Positions 44,249 through 53,597 of a DNA stretch of 64,000 nucleotides are shown piece by piece (position 1 is the stretch's first letter; each line of letters opens with the position of its first letter). Source of the DNA: an unicellular cyanobacterium SU3 (lineage in GTDB: Bacteria > Cyanobacteriota > Cyanobacteriia > Cyanobacteriales > Microcystaceae); NCBI GenBank assembly GCA_002172675.1, contig NETF01000109.1, positions 1 to 64,000 of the forward strand, given 5' to 3'. A program made the position numbers and the translations under genes. Below the pieces are notes generated by a model, which was not told the DNA's origin, did no database searches, and was given only the letters and a program-made list of their open reading frames with translations.

Positions 44249-45190
44249 ATGACTCAGAAAAAAGAGACTCTGATCACGGTTCTTTCTCTTATCATTACCC
44301 TGGGTATTTTAGGAGGAGGTTATTGGTTTTTTACTCGACACACTCAAGATAACCCTAATAATCTGATCTCTTCTCCTTCTTCTAATAATCAACCCCTAAG
44401 TTCTAATACTACTTTACCGTCTCCTCCCTCCCCCGCCTCAGTTACTGCCTTTAGTCCCCCGAAAACCGTTCCCCAAGGAACTATCGTTAGCATTAACGGT
44501 TCAACCAGTATGGTATTAATTAATGAAGCTCTAAAAAATCGCTTTGAACAGCAGTTTACTGGGGTTCAAGTCTCCACCAATGCTCAAGGCTCAACAAAGG
44601 GTATTCAGGGTTTGCTAGAAGATAGAATTGATATTGCAGCCATCTCTCGTCCTTTAACCGCCGAAGAACAGGAAAAAGGGTTAGTGGCGATTCCTGTTAC
44701 TCAAGATGCGATCGCTGTTATCGTCGGAGTTAACAACAGTTTTCGTAAAAGTCTCAGTTCAACGCAAGTTAAAAACATTTTTCAAGGCAAGATCCAAAAC
44801 TGGTCTGAAGTAGGGGGAGCGTCCGAAGCCATAAAAGTAATTAATCGTCCTTCGGTGAGTGGAACGAGGAAAATTTTTGCAGAATTAGCCCTAAACTCGG
44901 AAAATTTCGGCAATACGTCTAATATTATTACGCTAGATCGGGACGCAACCACACCGATTTTACAACAGTTAGGAAGCAACGGCATTAGTTACGCTACCTA
45001 TACACAAGTTGCTGATCAACAAACGGTAAGGACAGTTCCTATTGATGGTTTAACTCCCGAAGCTGCTAATTATCCTTATACAAGAACGTTATATTATGCT
45101 TATAAAAATCCTCCTTCTGAAGCGGTAAAAGCCTTTTTGGGTTATGCAACGTCTCCCACTGGCCAGCAAATAATACAAGATGCTCAATAA
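44249..45190 (+). CDS. PstS-like phosphate-binding protein, membrane-anchored
   Basis: 313 residues. An N-terminal hydrophobic helix (about 9-27) is followed by a Ser/Pro/Asn-rich linker, then a binding-protein fold: INGSTSMVLINEALKNRFEQ, IDIAAISRPLTAEEQ and RPSVSGTRKIFAEL, the latter matching the phosphate-contact SGT segment of PstS-like proteins. No pst permease genes are nearby. The long linker and uncleaved-looking anchor suggest a tethered rather than free periplasmic protein. Substrate assumed to be phosphate by family. Confidence 0.85.
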   Translation: MTQKKETLITVLSLIITLGILGGGYWFFTRHTQDNPNNLISSPSSNNQPLSSNTTLPSPPSPASVTAFSPPKTVPQGTIVSINGSTSMVLINEALKNRFEQQFTGVQVSTNAQGSTKGIQGLLEDRIDIAAISRPLTAEEQEKGLVAIPVTQDAIAVIVGVNNSFRKSLSSTQVKNIFQGKIQNWSEVGGASEAIKVINRPSVSGTRKIFAELALNSENFGNTSNIITLDRDATTPILQQLGSNGISYATYTQVADQQTVRTVPIDGLTPEAANYPYTRTLYYAYKNPPSEAVKAFLGYATSPTGQQIIQDAQ

Positions 45191-45218
45191 TTGATAATTA
45201 GTAATGAATAATGAATAA

Positions 45219-45629
45219 TTATTCTCTTAGTAAAGCTGTAAATCCTTCTTGTTGAAAATGCTTATCAAAGGTTAAGATTTCAACTATTTCTAATTGTCTC
45301 ATTATTTCCATTGAAGCACAATCCGTTAAACTATATCCTTTATCTAATCGCCTTTGATAAAAGTCAAATGCCTGTTCAAATTATTCGCTAGTTTGACAAA
45401 TAATGGTGTTACTATCATTGCGTAAATCACGGGTTAAGCGAATAGCTGATTGACGCAAAAATTGTCCTCGACTGCATAAAGCATTGAGTAATTCTGTCAA
45501 AACTATTTCGCTAGTAACACCTCTAAAGTTACCTAGTTTTGCTGTTATAGTGACAGCAAACTGATGAGCATTATCTTGGGGATCTGCTAAAGCTTGTAAG
45601 TAAAATGTATCTAAAAAAATCTGTTTCAT
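45219..45629 (-). pseudogene. PIN-domain toxin gene with in-frame stop
   Basis: MKQIFLDTFYLQALADPQDN starts a PIN domain (Asp7). TAA at codon 83 follows IICQTSE. The same frame then resumes FEQAFDFYQRRLDKGYSLTD, CASMEIMRQLEIVEI, LTFDKHFQQEGF to a TAA at 45219-45221, which supplies the remaining acidic residues. So a single nonsense codon divides an otherwise intact toxin. The antitoxin gene overlaps by four bases upstream. Confidence 0.8.
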
Positions 45630-45868
45630 TCTTCCTCATCTTCTCTGGGTGCGCCATACATATAATGTTCAAAATTACGGGCAAAATCTCTCGGAAGTTG
45701 TTTATCCCATTCTGATGCAGGAACAACTTTACCAATTTCTACAATTCGCTGCCAAAAAGGCTTTTTCTGAAATTCGGGATCATTTTCGAGAGCATCCCAT
45801 TTAGCATTGAGCTCTTCTAAGGATAGCTCATTATTATCAGTGTGAGAAGGATCATTTAAGCTAGTCAT
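45626..45868 (-). CDS. Antitoxin-like partner of the PIN-domain gene
   Basis: 80 residues, acidic. LSLEELNAKWDALENDPEFQ and FWQRIVEIGKVVPASEWDKQ, then LPRDFARNFEHYMYGAPRED, is a pattern seen in small cyanobacterial proteins next to PIN genes. It overlaps the start of the PIN gene (ATGA, translational coupling). The gene looks intact although the toxin carries a stop codon. Confidence 0.7.
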   Translation of the reverse strand: MTSLNDPSHTDNNELSLEELNAKWDALENDPEFQKKPFWQRIVEIGKVVPASEWDKQLPRDFARNFEHYMYGAPREDEEE

Positions 45869-45984
45869 AATTAGGTTTAGATTTTGTAATTAATATTATG
45901 AATAAATTCTAACAAAAATTATAGGAGCAAATTAGTTATAATTAAAGAAGATTCAAGCTAAATATGTAAAAATCATAACCTTTA

Positions 45985-47613
45985 TTGTCTATGGCTAATG
46001 AAATAGAAAGAGAAATACAAGAAGCAGTTCAAAAACGACGCAACTTTGCTATCATCTCTCACCCCGACGCAGGAAAAACAACCCTCACCGAAAAATTGTT
46101 ACTCTATGGAGGAGCGATCCATCAAGCCGGTGCTGTTAAAGCGAGACGAGATCAGCGTAAAGCAACGTCTGACTGGATGGAAATGGAAAAACAAAGGGGT
46201 ATTTCTATTACCTCTACCGTGCTTCAATTTGAGTATCGTGACTTCCAAATTAACCTATTAGATACTCCCGGACACCAAGACTTTAGTGAAGATACCTATC
46301 GCACCCTTGCAGCAGCCGATAACGCTGTTATGTTGATCGATGCAGCCAAAGGGTTAGAACCCCAAACCCGTAAACTGTTTGAAGTATGTCGTTTGCGCGG
46401 ACTTCCTATCTTTACCTTCGTCAATAAAATGGATCGCCCCGGACGCGAACCCTTAGAATTATTAGATGAGATTGAACAAGAGTTAGGACTGAAAACCTAC
46501 GCGGTTAACTGGCCCATTGGAATGGGCGATCGCTTTAAAGGGGTTTATAGTCGTCGTCAAAAGGCTATACATCTGTTTGAACGTCGCGCCCACGGCTCCC
46601 AACAGGCTCAAGAAAACGTGATTAAGCTCGGCGACCCCAAAATTGAGGAATATCTCGAACAAGAGCTTTATTATCAATTTAAAGAGGACTTAGAAATTCT
46701 TGAAGAGATCGGAGATGATCTTGACTTAGAAGAAGTCCACGCAGGGAAAATGACCCCGATCTTTTTCGGTTCAGCTATGACCAACTTCGGGGTGCAACTC
46801 TTCCTAGAAGCGTTCTTAGACTATGCGTTAAGACCCGAAGGACGCAACTCATCTGTTGGGGTAGTCGATCCCACTCATCCTGAGTTTAGTGGCTTTGTTT
46901 TCAAATTACAAGCCAATATGGACCCCAAACACCGCGATCGCGTGGCATTTGTTCGGGTATGTACGGGTAAGTTTGAGAAGGATATGATCGTCAGTCATGC
47001 AAGAACCGGCAAAACCGTCCGTTTATCCCGTCCTCAGAAGCTTTTTGCTCAAGATCGCGCTTCCATTGAAGAAGCGTATGGAGGAGATGTCATCGGGTTG
47101 AATAACCCTGGAGTATTTGCGATCGGTGACACCATTTATAACGGTAAAAAGATGGAATATGAAGGAATTCCTTGTTTTTCTCCTGAGATGTTTTCCTACA
47201 TTAAAAACCCTAACCCTTCTAAATTTAAGCAGTTTCAAAAAGGAATAAAAGAGTTAAGAGAAGAAGGTGCAATACAAATTATGTATTCTACCGATGACTT
47301 CAAACGGGACCCTATTTTAGCTGCGGTAGGACAATTACAATTTGAAGTGGTACAGTTTCGGATGTTAAGTGAATATGGAGTAGAAACGACCTTAGAACCT
47401 TTACCTTATAGTTTAGCTCGTTGGGTAAAAGGTGGCTGGGATGCTTTAGAAAAAGCAGGCCGTATTTTTAACACCATTACCGTAAAAGATAACTGGGGTC
47501 GTCCCGTTTTATTGTTTAAAAATGAATGGGGTTTGCAACAGGTGAAAGTGGATCATCCTGAGTTGAATTTAGATGCGATCGCTCCTGTTGGTGTAGGTAT
47601 TGAACCGGAATAA
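45985..47613 (+). CDS. prfC: Peptide chain release factor 3
   Basis: 542 residues. Translation-GTPase motifs are all present: [15 protein letters not shown] (G1), [16 protein letters not shown] (G2), [14 protein letters not shown] (G3) and [12 protein letters not shown] (G4). Domain 2 and the C-terminal domain ([14 protein letters not shown]) match RF3. It promotes release of RF1/RF2 from the ribosome after termination. The start at 45985 gives the usual short N-terminus; a Met three codons later is also possible. Confidence 0.96.
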   Translation: MSMANEIEREIQEAVQKRRNFAIISHPDAGKTTLTEKLLLYGGAIHQAGAVKARRDQRKATSDWMEMEKQRGISITSTVLQFEYRDFQINLLDTPGHQDFSEDTYRTLAAADNAVMLIDAAKGLEPQTRKLFEVCRLRGLPIFTFVNKMDRPGREPLELLDEIEQELGLKTYAVNWPIGMGDRFKGVYSRRQKAIHLFERRAHGSQQAQENVIKLGDPKIEEYLEQELYYQFKEDLEILEEIGDDLDLEEVHAGKMTPIFFGSAMTNFGVQLFLEAFLDYALRPEGRNSSVGVVDPTHPEFSGFVFKLQANMDPKHRDRVAFVRVCTGKFEKDMIVSHARTGKTVRLSRPQKLFAQDRASIEEAYGGDVIGLNNPGVFAIGDTIYNGKKMEYEGIPCFSPEMFSYIKNPNPSKFKQFQKGIKELREEGAIQIMYSTDDFKRDPILAAVGQLQFEVVQFRMLSEYGVETTLEPLPYSLARWVKGGWDALEKAGRIFNTITVKDNWGRPVLLFKNEWGLQQVKVDHPELNLDAIAPVGVGIEPE

Positions 47614-47619
47614 TTCTAG

Positions 47620-47636
47620 GGTGGGCAATGCCCACC
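47620..47636. repeat. Perfect hairpin just after prfC
   Basis: GGTGGGC (47620-47626), AAT, GCCCACC (47630-47636) forms a tight 7-bp hairpin starting 7 bp after the prfC stop, with no T-tract. Its sequence is of the dispersed cyanobacterial palindrome type seen also at 51889-51950. Confidence 0.6.
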
Positions 47637-47663
47637 TAATTAGTTATTATTAGAGGTGATAAT

Positions 47664-48134
47664 ATGACAGTAGAAATCAATAAATCAGTAGAAACTTTAT
47701 ACGATAAAGATTATAGTTTATGGTTAGAAGAAACTATTAAACAGTTAAGACTAAAAGAGTTTTCTGAAGTTGATCTAGAAAACTTAATCGAGGAATTAGA
47801 AAGTATGGGAAGAAGTGATAAACGTACGCTTAAAAGTCTTCTTACCCGACTATTTGAACATTTACTGAAAATAGGTTATTTGGACTCGGAAAGAGAATAT
47901 AATACAAATAAATGGAAGGTTGAAATAAGAACATTTCGGCAACAAATTGCTGATTTATTAAATGATAGTCCTAATCTTAAAAACTATCTAGAATCTATTT
48001 TTGAAGAATGTTATAATCGAGCAAGAAAAAATATGATTGATCTCACTGGTTTATCATCTCAAGTCTTTCCTGATACTCCCATTAGTAATATACAGGAAAC
48101 TTTAGATGAAAATTGGTTGCCTACTCTTAAATAA
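47664..48134 (+). CDS. DUF29-family protein
   Basis: 156 residues. YDKDYSLWLEETIKQLRLKE, LENLIEELESMGRSDKRTLK and LLTRLFEHLLKIGYL are the hallmarks of DUF29, an all-helical family abundant in cyanobacteria with no proven function. It is followed 11 bp later by a Uma2 gene. A second DUF29 gene is at 53098-53571. Confidence 0.92.
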   Translation: MTVEINKSVETLYDKDYSLWLEETIKQLRLKEFSEVDLENLIEELESMGRSDKRTLKSLLTRLFEHLLKIGYLDSEREYNTNKWKVEIRTFRQQIADLLNDSPNLKNYLESIFEECYNRARKNMIDLTGLSSQVFPDTPISNIQETLDENWLPTLK

Positions 48135-48145
48135 TTAAGTTTATT

Positions 48146-48685
48146 ATGATTACAATTGCTAAATGGTCAGTAGAAGATTATCATAAAATTATTGAAACAG
48201 GTATTTTAAGCGATCGCCCTGTTGAATTATTAGAAGGAACCATCATAGAAATGTCTCCAGAAGGGCCATTACATCGTAAAAAATGTGATGCAGTTGCTGA
48301 CTATTTACGGGAAAAATTAAGGGGTTGTGCAAAAGTGTATGAAGCGCATCCTATTACCCTTTCAACATCAGAACCTGAACCGGATATTGCTATTGTGAGA
48401 TTACCTGTTTCTTTGTATGATAATCATCATCCTTATCCCGAAGATATTTACTGGTTAATCGAAATTTCTGATAAAACTTTAATAAAAGACTTACAACAAA
48501 AACGGTTGATTTATGCTGAAGCAGGAATTCAAGAATATTGGGTGATTGATGTGGAAAAAAGAGAGTTAAAGGTTTTTAAAAACCTGTTAAATGGAGATTA
48601 TCAGCAGGAAGAAACTTATACAAATGGGATAATATTAAGTCTTTCTTTTCCTGAGGTTCAATTATTAATCAATAAGTTGGTCTAA
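48146..48685 (+). CDS. Uma2-family putative endonuclease
   Basis: 179 residues. It starts ITIAKWSVEDYHKIIETGIL and has RPVELLEGTIIEMSPEGPLH, then EPEPDIAIVRLPVS, YWLIEISDKTLIKDLQQKRL and YAEAGIQEYWVIDV, the complete DUF820/Uma2 nuclease-like set. It is 11 bp after the DUF29 gene. Functional coupling of the pair is not established. Confidence 0.92.
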   Translation: MITIAKWSVEDYHKIIETGILSDRPVELLEGTIIEMSPEGPLHRKKCDAVADYLREKLRGCAKVYEAHPITLSTSEPEPDIAIVRLPVSLYDNHHPYPEDIYWLIEISDKTLIKDLQQKRLIYAEAGIQEYWVIDVEKRELKVFKNLLNGDYQQEETYTNGIILSLSFPEVQLLINKLV

Positions 48686-48834
48686 AATAAATTATATAAC
48701 TAAGTATTTACTATGTTATTAACAATCATTCTATTTTAAGCAATTGCAAGTGATTACTGAATCAAATTATTTAGTCCAATGATAAACTTATAGGGAATTA
48801 TTGAATTAAATTATTATTTTTGAGGATATTTTTG

Positions 48835-49803
48835 ATGATTTTGATTATTCCCATTATTCTTGGTGCTGCGGCTGTGATTACTGCTGGAGTTGGAGTTGTA
48901 GCTGGAATTGATGGTATGTCTAATATGGAAAAAGCTAAGAAAATTGGTAAAGATTCCGAGTCTAAATATAAAAAAATTTGTAGCTCAGTACAGAAAGATA
49001 ATAAAAGTACCCAAAATTTAGCAGAACAATACGGTAAACTAAAACTTCAAGTTCAGACTCAAACAATTAAACGTTGTATTACTTTGATTGAAAAAATAGG
49101 ACAAAAAGTAACGAACAATAATAGAATATCTTGGGAAACTTTAGAAGGATTTTCATTAGAAGAAATACAAGAATACAAAACAGCAGTATTAGAAGCAGAA
49201 AAATTAATTACAGGTGGTCTAAAATCCGCTAGTATGGGAGCAGCCGCAGGGCAAAGCGCAGTGGCACTTGTCGGACTTTTTGGAACAGCTAGTACAGGAA
49301 CAGCGATCGGTGGGTTGAGTGGTGCAGCCGCATGGAATGCTACCCTTGCTTGGTTGGGGGGAGGATCATTGGCTGCTGGAGGCGGTGGTATGGCTTTAGG
49401 GGCTTGGATATTAGGGGGGATCGCAGTTGGACCAGCCTTAATGGTTGGTGGTTTTGTTCTTGGAGGGGAGGGAGAAAAAGCTTTAACAAATGCTTATGAG
49501 TATGAGAAAAAAGTCAATATCGAGATAGAAAAACTTAAGGCTTATCAAGAGTTTCTCGGACAAGTACAAAGGCGCATTAAAGAGTTGACTGAACTTGTCA
49601 ATAACTTAAATAATAAAGCTATTGAAAGTTTAATAAAACTTGAATCACGACCTTTTATTCCTGAAAGAGATGCAACAGAGTTTCAAAGACTTTTACTTTT
49701 AATTAAAGCACTTCATGAAATTATGAAGACACCGATTTTAGATAATAGCGGTAATCTAAATCAAGCCAAAAACAACTTTAATCAAAAGTATGGAAATCTC
49801 TAG
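48835..49803 (+). CDS. Glycine-rich hydrophobic hairpin protein, possible membrane-active component
   Basis: 322 residues from ATG 48835, with GAGGAT 8-13 bases upstream; the frame reaches 48820. An N-terminal TM helix (MILIIPIILGAAAVITAGVG) is followed by a coiled-coil region, then a long Gly/Ala-rich hydrophobic stretch at about 132-212 (SMGAAAGQSAVALVGLFG, AWLGGGSLAAGGGGMALGAW, GPALMVGGFVLG) resembling a glycine-zipper membrane hairpin, then another coiled coil. Such layouts occur in pore-forming or dynamin-like effectors. No NTPase motif. Family not identified with certainty. Confidence 0.75.
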   Translation: MILIIPIILGAAAVITAGVGVVAGIDGMSNMEKAKKIGKDSESKYKKICSSVQKDNKSTQNLAEQYGKLKLQVQTQTIKRCITLIEKIGQKVTNNNRISWETLEGFSLEEIQEYKTAVLEAEKLITGGLKSASMGAAAGQSAVALVGLFGTASTGTAIGGLSGAAAWNATLAWLGGGSLAAGGGGMALGAWILGGIAVGPALMVGGFVLGGEGEKALTNAYEYEKKVNIEIEKLKAYQEFLGQVQRRIKELTELVNNLNNKAIESLIKLESRPFIPERDATEFQRLLLLIKALHEIMKTPILDNSGNLNQAKNNFNQKYGNL

Positions 49804-49809
49804 AAAAAA

Positions 49810-50214
49810 ATGACTAAAAATAAGCCATATTTGGATATGGAAGGATTTATAACCCCTCTTCAATGTTTAAATGATCTTGTTACTTCTTGTACGGAGTATT
49901 TAAAAGTTAAAGAACAAGAACAAACTAAACGCCAGGAAATTGAAACCTGGGAAAAAATAGCTATTGCAGAAATTCAGGCAAAACGTGATTTATTAATTAA
50001 CTATTGAGACTATTCGTTTGATGAACGTGCTAAAAACTTCAACTCACTTTTTCAACTGATTGATAAAGCAATTGATAATGAAGATGATCAACAACTCAGT
50101 TTAGCATTACAAGGCATTATAAAATTAGCTCAATCAAGTCCTTTTGAAAGTCTTACTGATTTGTCTAGGGTGAAAGCTGCACTTGATGATCCTAACCATG
50201 TATGGGAATTGTAA
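49810..50214 (+). pseudogene. Partner gene of the glycine-rich protein, interrupted by TGA
   Basis: Frame 49810 to TAA 50212-50214 (134 sense codons) is broken by TGA at 50005-50007. Before it: MTKNKPYLDMEGFITPLQCL, a helix with KEQEQTKRQEIETWEKIA, and AKRDLLINY. After it: DYSFDERAKNFNSLFQLIDK, ALQGIIKLAQSSPFESLTDL and ALDDPNHVWEL. Codon style is uniform across the stop, so this was one gene. It starts 6 bp after the upstream gene, implying an operon. A sequencing error is possible. Confidence 0.65.
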
Positions 50215-50260
50215 ACTATAATATTATTCATTGCTTATCTTTTAATTTAGTAAGATACAA

Positions 50261-50557
50261 ATGGTAAAAATTGAGCAAAAACTTCAAGAAAAACGAGAAC
50301 AAATTATTGCGATCGCTGCTAAACACGGTGCAACTAATCTTCGTATTTTTGGTTCAGTTGCAAGGGGAGAAGCGGACGAAAACAGTGATCTTGATTTATT
50401 AATTAATTATGATAGTAATAAAAGAAGTCCTTGGTTTCCCTTAAGATTAATCCGAGAATTAGAAACCTTATTAAACTGTAAAGTTGATATAGTTACAGAA
50501 CAAGGATTAAAAGATAGAATTAAAGAGCGTGTGCTAAAAGAAGCTATTCCCTTATGA
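50261..50557 (+). CDS. mntA: MNT-type minimal nucleotidyltransferase antitoxin
   Basis: 98 residues. The nucleotidyltransferase motif is complete: FGSVARGEADENSDLDLLIN (residues 30-49), with Gly31-Ser32 and metal ligands Asp43 and Asp45. MntA antitoxins neutralise HEPN toxins, in characterised cases by AMPylating the toxin. The stop overlaps the start of the HEPN gene by four bases (ATGA), typical of this pair. No lesion visible. Confidence 0.92.
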   Translation: MVKIEQKLQEKREQIIAIAAKHGATNLRIFGSVARGEADENSDLDLLINYDSNKRSPWFPLRLIRELETLLNCKVDIVTEQGLKDRIKERVLKEAIPL

Positions 50558-50898
50558 GAAGTGACACTGAACGTTTACAGGATATTTTAGAAGCAATTGA
50601 ACGTCTTGAAAAGTACGCTGTTAAAGGAAAAAGGGCATTTAAAGAACAGGAATTAATTCAAACTTGGATTATTCATCATTTACAAATTGTTGGAGAAGCA
50701 ACTAGATCAATATCTCAAGATTTAAAACAACAATATCCTAACATTGCTTGGAGAGATGCTGCTGATTTAAGAAATTTAGTTGTCCATGAATATTTTAGGA
50801 TCAATATAGATATTATTTGGGATATTGTTGAAAATGATCTACCCATGTTTAAACAACAAATTAAAACCCTGTTTAAACAGCAACTAGGAAATTATTAA
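50554..50898 (+). CDS. hepT: HEPN-domain toxin (HepT/DUF86)
   Basis: 114 residues, helical. The ribonuclease motif Rx4H is present: LRNLVVHEY with Arg73 and His78, followed by Tyr80. HepT toxins cleave RNA and are silenced by the cognate MNT protein. Overlaps mntA by four bases and, at its end, the convergent hydrolase gene by four bases. Both catalytic residues and the partner are intact. Confidence 0.92.
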   Translation: MRSDTERLQDILEAIERLEKYAVKGKRAFKEQELIQTWIIHHLQIVGEATRSISQDLKQQYPNIAWRDAADLRNLVVHEYFRINIDIIWDIVENDLPMFKQQIKTLFKQQLGNY

Positions 50899-51782
50899 TA
50901 ATCCAGAAACTCTCTCACTTTAGTTAAATAAGTTTCTTTATCCTCCAACATAGGAAAATGTGCTGTTTTTGCTATTTCTACATATTCAATCTTATCATTT
51001 AATTTGGCTGCTTCTCGTCCCATTTCAGCAGGAATAATAATATCTTTTTCCCCAGAAACTAATAATGTTGGCACAGAAATCTCTGCAAACTTTTTTGGCA
51101 TAATTTCCACTGCTTTTTTACTAACTGATGTATAGATGGTTCCTAATGCGGCCTCATAATCTGCTAAAATGAAATCCTCTAAAAAAGCAATCTTTTCTAA
51201 CTTATCAATCGGACGATGTAAAAATCTGGACATAAATAAACGAGGAGCAAATGGCACTTTCAAAAACCAGTTATAGCGGAACTTTACCACATAGCCACCA
51301 AACTTATGAAACGTATCAAACGCTAACTTATTATATTCAAAAATACCGTTACAAGTGAGAATAGAACGCTCCACTTTTTCAGGGTACATGGTGCTAAATA
51401 TAGCCCCAACAGAAGCCCCCATCGAATGGCTATTCATATAAACTTTGTCAAGTTTTAAACCATCTAATAAGGCCTTTAAATCTTCTGCATACTCTTCTAA
51501 TTCATAAGTTAAGGTTAAAGAATTTTCAGGTAATTTAGAACGACCGAACCCCCGTAAATCATATAATAAACAATCATAATTATCACTTAAAGCTTCTGCC
51601 GTACTTCTCCAATATCTCGCCGAGCCACCCCATCCATGAACAAACACCATAACCGGCTTTTTTATCACTCCTGGCTGTTTTATCCACTCATAATAATGAT
51701 CCACCCCACGAACCTTAATAATACCTGTTTCGTGCTGAATTTCTGGGGTTTTTGTCTGGGTAGTTGCTCGATTATTCTCCAT
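50895..51782 (-). CDS. Alpha/beta hydrolase
   Basis: 295 residues. VFVHGWGGSARYWRSTAEAL contains the oxyanion HGWGGS, and the nucleophile elbow is NSHSMGAS, with Ser in place of the first Gly. The acid and His are expected in KDIIIPAEM and HFPMLED. The substrate is unknown; similarity is to general esterase/lipase-type hydrolases of cyanobacteria. It has no signal peptide and converges on hepT with a 4-bp overlap. Confidence 0.9.
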   Translation of the reverse strand: MENNRATTQTKTPEIQHETGIIKVRGVDHYYEWIKQPGVIKKPVMVFVHGWGGSARYWRSTAEALSDNYDCLLYDLRGFGRSKLPENSLTLTYELEEYAEDLKALLDGLKLDKVYMNSHSMGASVGAIFSTMYPEKVERSILTCNGIFEYNKLAFDTFHKFGGYVVKFRYNWFLKVPFAPRLFMSRFLHRPIDKLEKIAFLEDFILADYEAALGTIYTSVSKKAVEIMPKKFAEISVPTLLVSGEKDIIIPAEMGREAAKLNDKIEYVEIAKTAHFPMLEDKETYLTKVREFLDY

Positions 51783-51888
51783 AATTTTTAATAATTAGAT
51801 TGATAAAATGTGTGTTGTTGTATATTAGCTGATTATCCTATGGAATGAAGTAAATAAAATATTAAGTATTTTTATAAACATTCTAGAT

Positions 51889-51998
51889 GGTGGGTTACGA
51901 TGGATTTTGATATACTCATTATTTCTTAAATTATAACCATCTAACCCACCCTACTATTTAATAACTGATGACTGATGACTGATGACTGATGACTGAAA
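51889..51998. repeat. Hairpin repeat and heptamer tandem repeat in intergenic DNA
   Basis: GGTGGGTTA(c)GATGG at 51889-51903 and CCATCTAACCCACC at 51937-51950 form a bulged inverted repeat of about 14 bp of the dispersed cyanobacterial type. Further on, at about 51964-51998, the heptamer ACTGATG is repeated four to five times. The whole 51783-52040 gap between the hydrolase genes holds nothing else of note. Confidence 0.6.
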
Positions 51999-52040
51999 AA
52001 GCTGATATAATAACTTAAATGACTTGATATTAATATTTTT

Positions 52041-53090
52041 ATGGACTCTATTTCCTATACACCTCCTTGGGGACTAAAAAACGGCTTATCAATGAGCGTT
52101 TATGCTGGTATCTTTGCAGGGAAAAACTGGGAAAAAAATATACAATTTCCCGAACCTAGTTATGAAGAAAAAATCTTTACTGGGGCGCAAGAAACCCCAA
52201 TTTTTGGACTGGTAGCCATCCCTGAAAACCCACGGGGTACGATTGTCGGAACTTATGGGATTGTAGGGGATCTTGATAATCAATGGTACTTAAGAGTATT
52301 AGCTAGAAAAGCCTATGCTGCTGGTTATGCAGTGGTAATTTTTGATTGGCGGGCCCACGGAAAAACGGCGCAACTATCCCCTACCTTAACCTCGGATGGT
52401 ATTTATGAGGGAGAAGATTTTGTGCGTATTGCAGCCCAAGCTAAGACTATGGGGTGTCCTGCGCCGTTTTGGTTGACGGGGTTTTCTTTGGGGGGACAGT
52501 TGGCGTTATGGGGGATAAAATCAGCACAAACTGTTTCTAGTTGGGGTCAAAATCTTTTTATAGAAGCATCAGATATTGCCGGCGGTGCAGTTATTTGTCC
52601 TAATTTAGATTCTAATCGATCGCTTTCTTATTTGGTTAGTAGTCCCTGGGGTCAATATATCGAAAAAAGAATCGCTAAACAGTTGAAAAAATTAGCTTGG
52701 AAAATTTATAAAGCCCATCCCGAAAACCTTGAACCAGAAGCCATTCGTCGGGCCAATAGTATTTGGGGATTTGATGATCAATTAGTGATTAAAAGACTGG
52801 GTTTTTCTTCAGTAGAAGAGTATTATCAGGCCAGTAGTCCTTTACCTTTATTACCTAATTTATCGAAACCGACTTTAATTTTCTATGCTGCTGATGATCC
52901 CTTATTTGATCCTTCTATTATCCCTGATTTAAAGAGTGCTTGCGCTGATAATTCTAACATTGATCTCAGGGTGACTCAATACGGGGGTCATGTGGGTTAT
53001 ATTAGTAATAAAAATTGTCAGCGTCAATACAAAGATAGCGATCGCTGGTGGGCATGGAATCGTATTTTAGATTGGTTTGAATCAAGATAA
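52041..53090 (+). CDS. Alpha/beta hydrolase, YheT-like
   Basis: 349 residues. The fold is indicated by PRGTIVGTYGIVGDLDNQWY, VIFDWRAHGKTAQLSP, nucleophile elbow WLTGFSLGGQLAL, and acid/His parts in YAADDPLFDPS and QYGGHVGYIS. This resembles YheT-type hydrolases acting on acyl or ester substrates of unknown identity. No signal peptide. It is 7 bp ahead of the convergent DUF29 gene stop. Confidence 0.92.
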   Translation: MDSISYTPPWGLKNGLSMSVYAGIFAGKNWEKNIQFPEPSYEEKIFTGAQETPIFGLVAIPENPRGTIVGTYGIVGDLDNQWYLRVLARKAYAAGYAVVIFDWRAHGKTAQLSPTLTSDGIYEGEDFVRIAAQAKTMGCPAPFWLTGFSLGGQLALWGIKSAQTVSSWGQNLFIEASDIAGGAVICPNLDSNRSLSYLVSSPWGQYIEKRIAKQLKKLAWKIYKAHPENLEPEAIRRANSIWGFDDQLVIKRLGFSSVEEYYQASSPLPLLPNLSKPTLIFYAADDPLFDPSIIPDLKSACADNSNIDLRVTQYGGHVGYISNKNCQRQYKDSDRWWAWNRILDWFESR

Positions 53091-53097
53091 AAAGGTT

Positions 53098-53571
53098 TTA
53101 TAAGTCATGATTAGGATACCAATTATCATCAAGAATTTGTGAAAGAGAAAAGGGGCAAGACGAGGGATATTCTGATTCTTCTCTTAATTTTACTTTGCGT
53201 CCATCAGCAAATTTACTTTCTTTAATAGCTAATTTTCGCGCATCGGGATAGGCACTTTCAACTGCCAAGGGCAGAAATTTATTAATTGATTTATACTTAC
53301 TTTTTGCTTTTAAAATGCGGTTTCTATGCTCATCAATTGAGCGATACCAGTTTAATGTCATCCAGTCAGGGGCATCGGTTTGGACATAAAGTTTTAGTAA
53401 ATGAGCAATTAATATGACCAAATTACTTTCAACGATATCTTTGGGATTCCCCATTTCTAATAGTTCAAGTAAATTATCCCAATCTAATAAATCGGGTTTC
53501 CTTTCTTTTAAAGCAATAGTCTGATTTTCTAACCATTGTTCATAGTCAGTTTCGTAAAGATTATGATTCAT
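53098..53571 (-). CDS. DUF29-family protein
   Basis: 157 residues. NLYETDYEQWLENQTIALKE, DWDNLLELLEMGNPKDIVES and ILIAHLLKLYVQTDAPDWMT carry the DUF29 pattern (YxxDYxxWL...L..L...). The C-terminal CPFSLSQILDDNWYP is also family-like. Function unknown. A distinct paralogue lies at 47664-48134. Confidence 0.9.
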   Translation of the reverse strand: MNHNLYETDYEQWLENQTIALKERKPDLLDWDNLLELLEMGNPKDIVESNLVILIAHLLKLYVQTDAPDWMTLNWYRSIDEHRNRILKAKSKYKSINKFLPLAVESAYPDARKLAIKESKFADGRKVKLREESEYPSSCPFSLSQILDDNWYPNHDL

Positions 53572-53597
53572 TTTATACTTTATTTTCTCTCTGTCCT

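Noticed and set aside
51964-51998. ACTGATG tandem repeats as a regulatory iteron array
   Set aside because: They are contiguous with no spacing, of the simple-sequence kind, and not placed near an HTH gene or origin-like features; treated as short tandem repeat.
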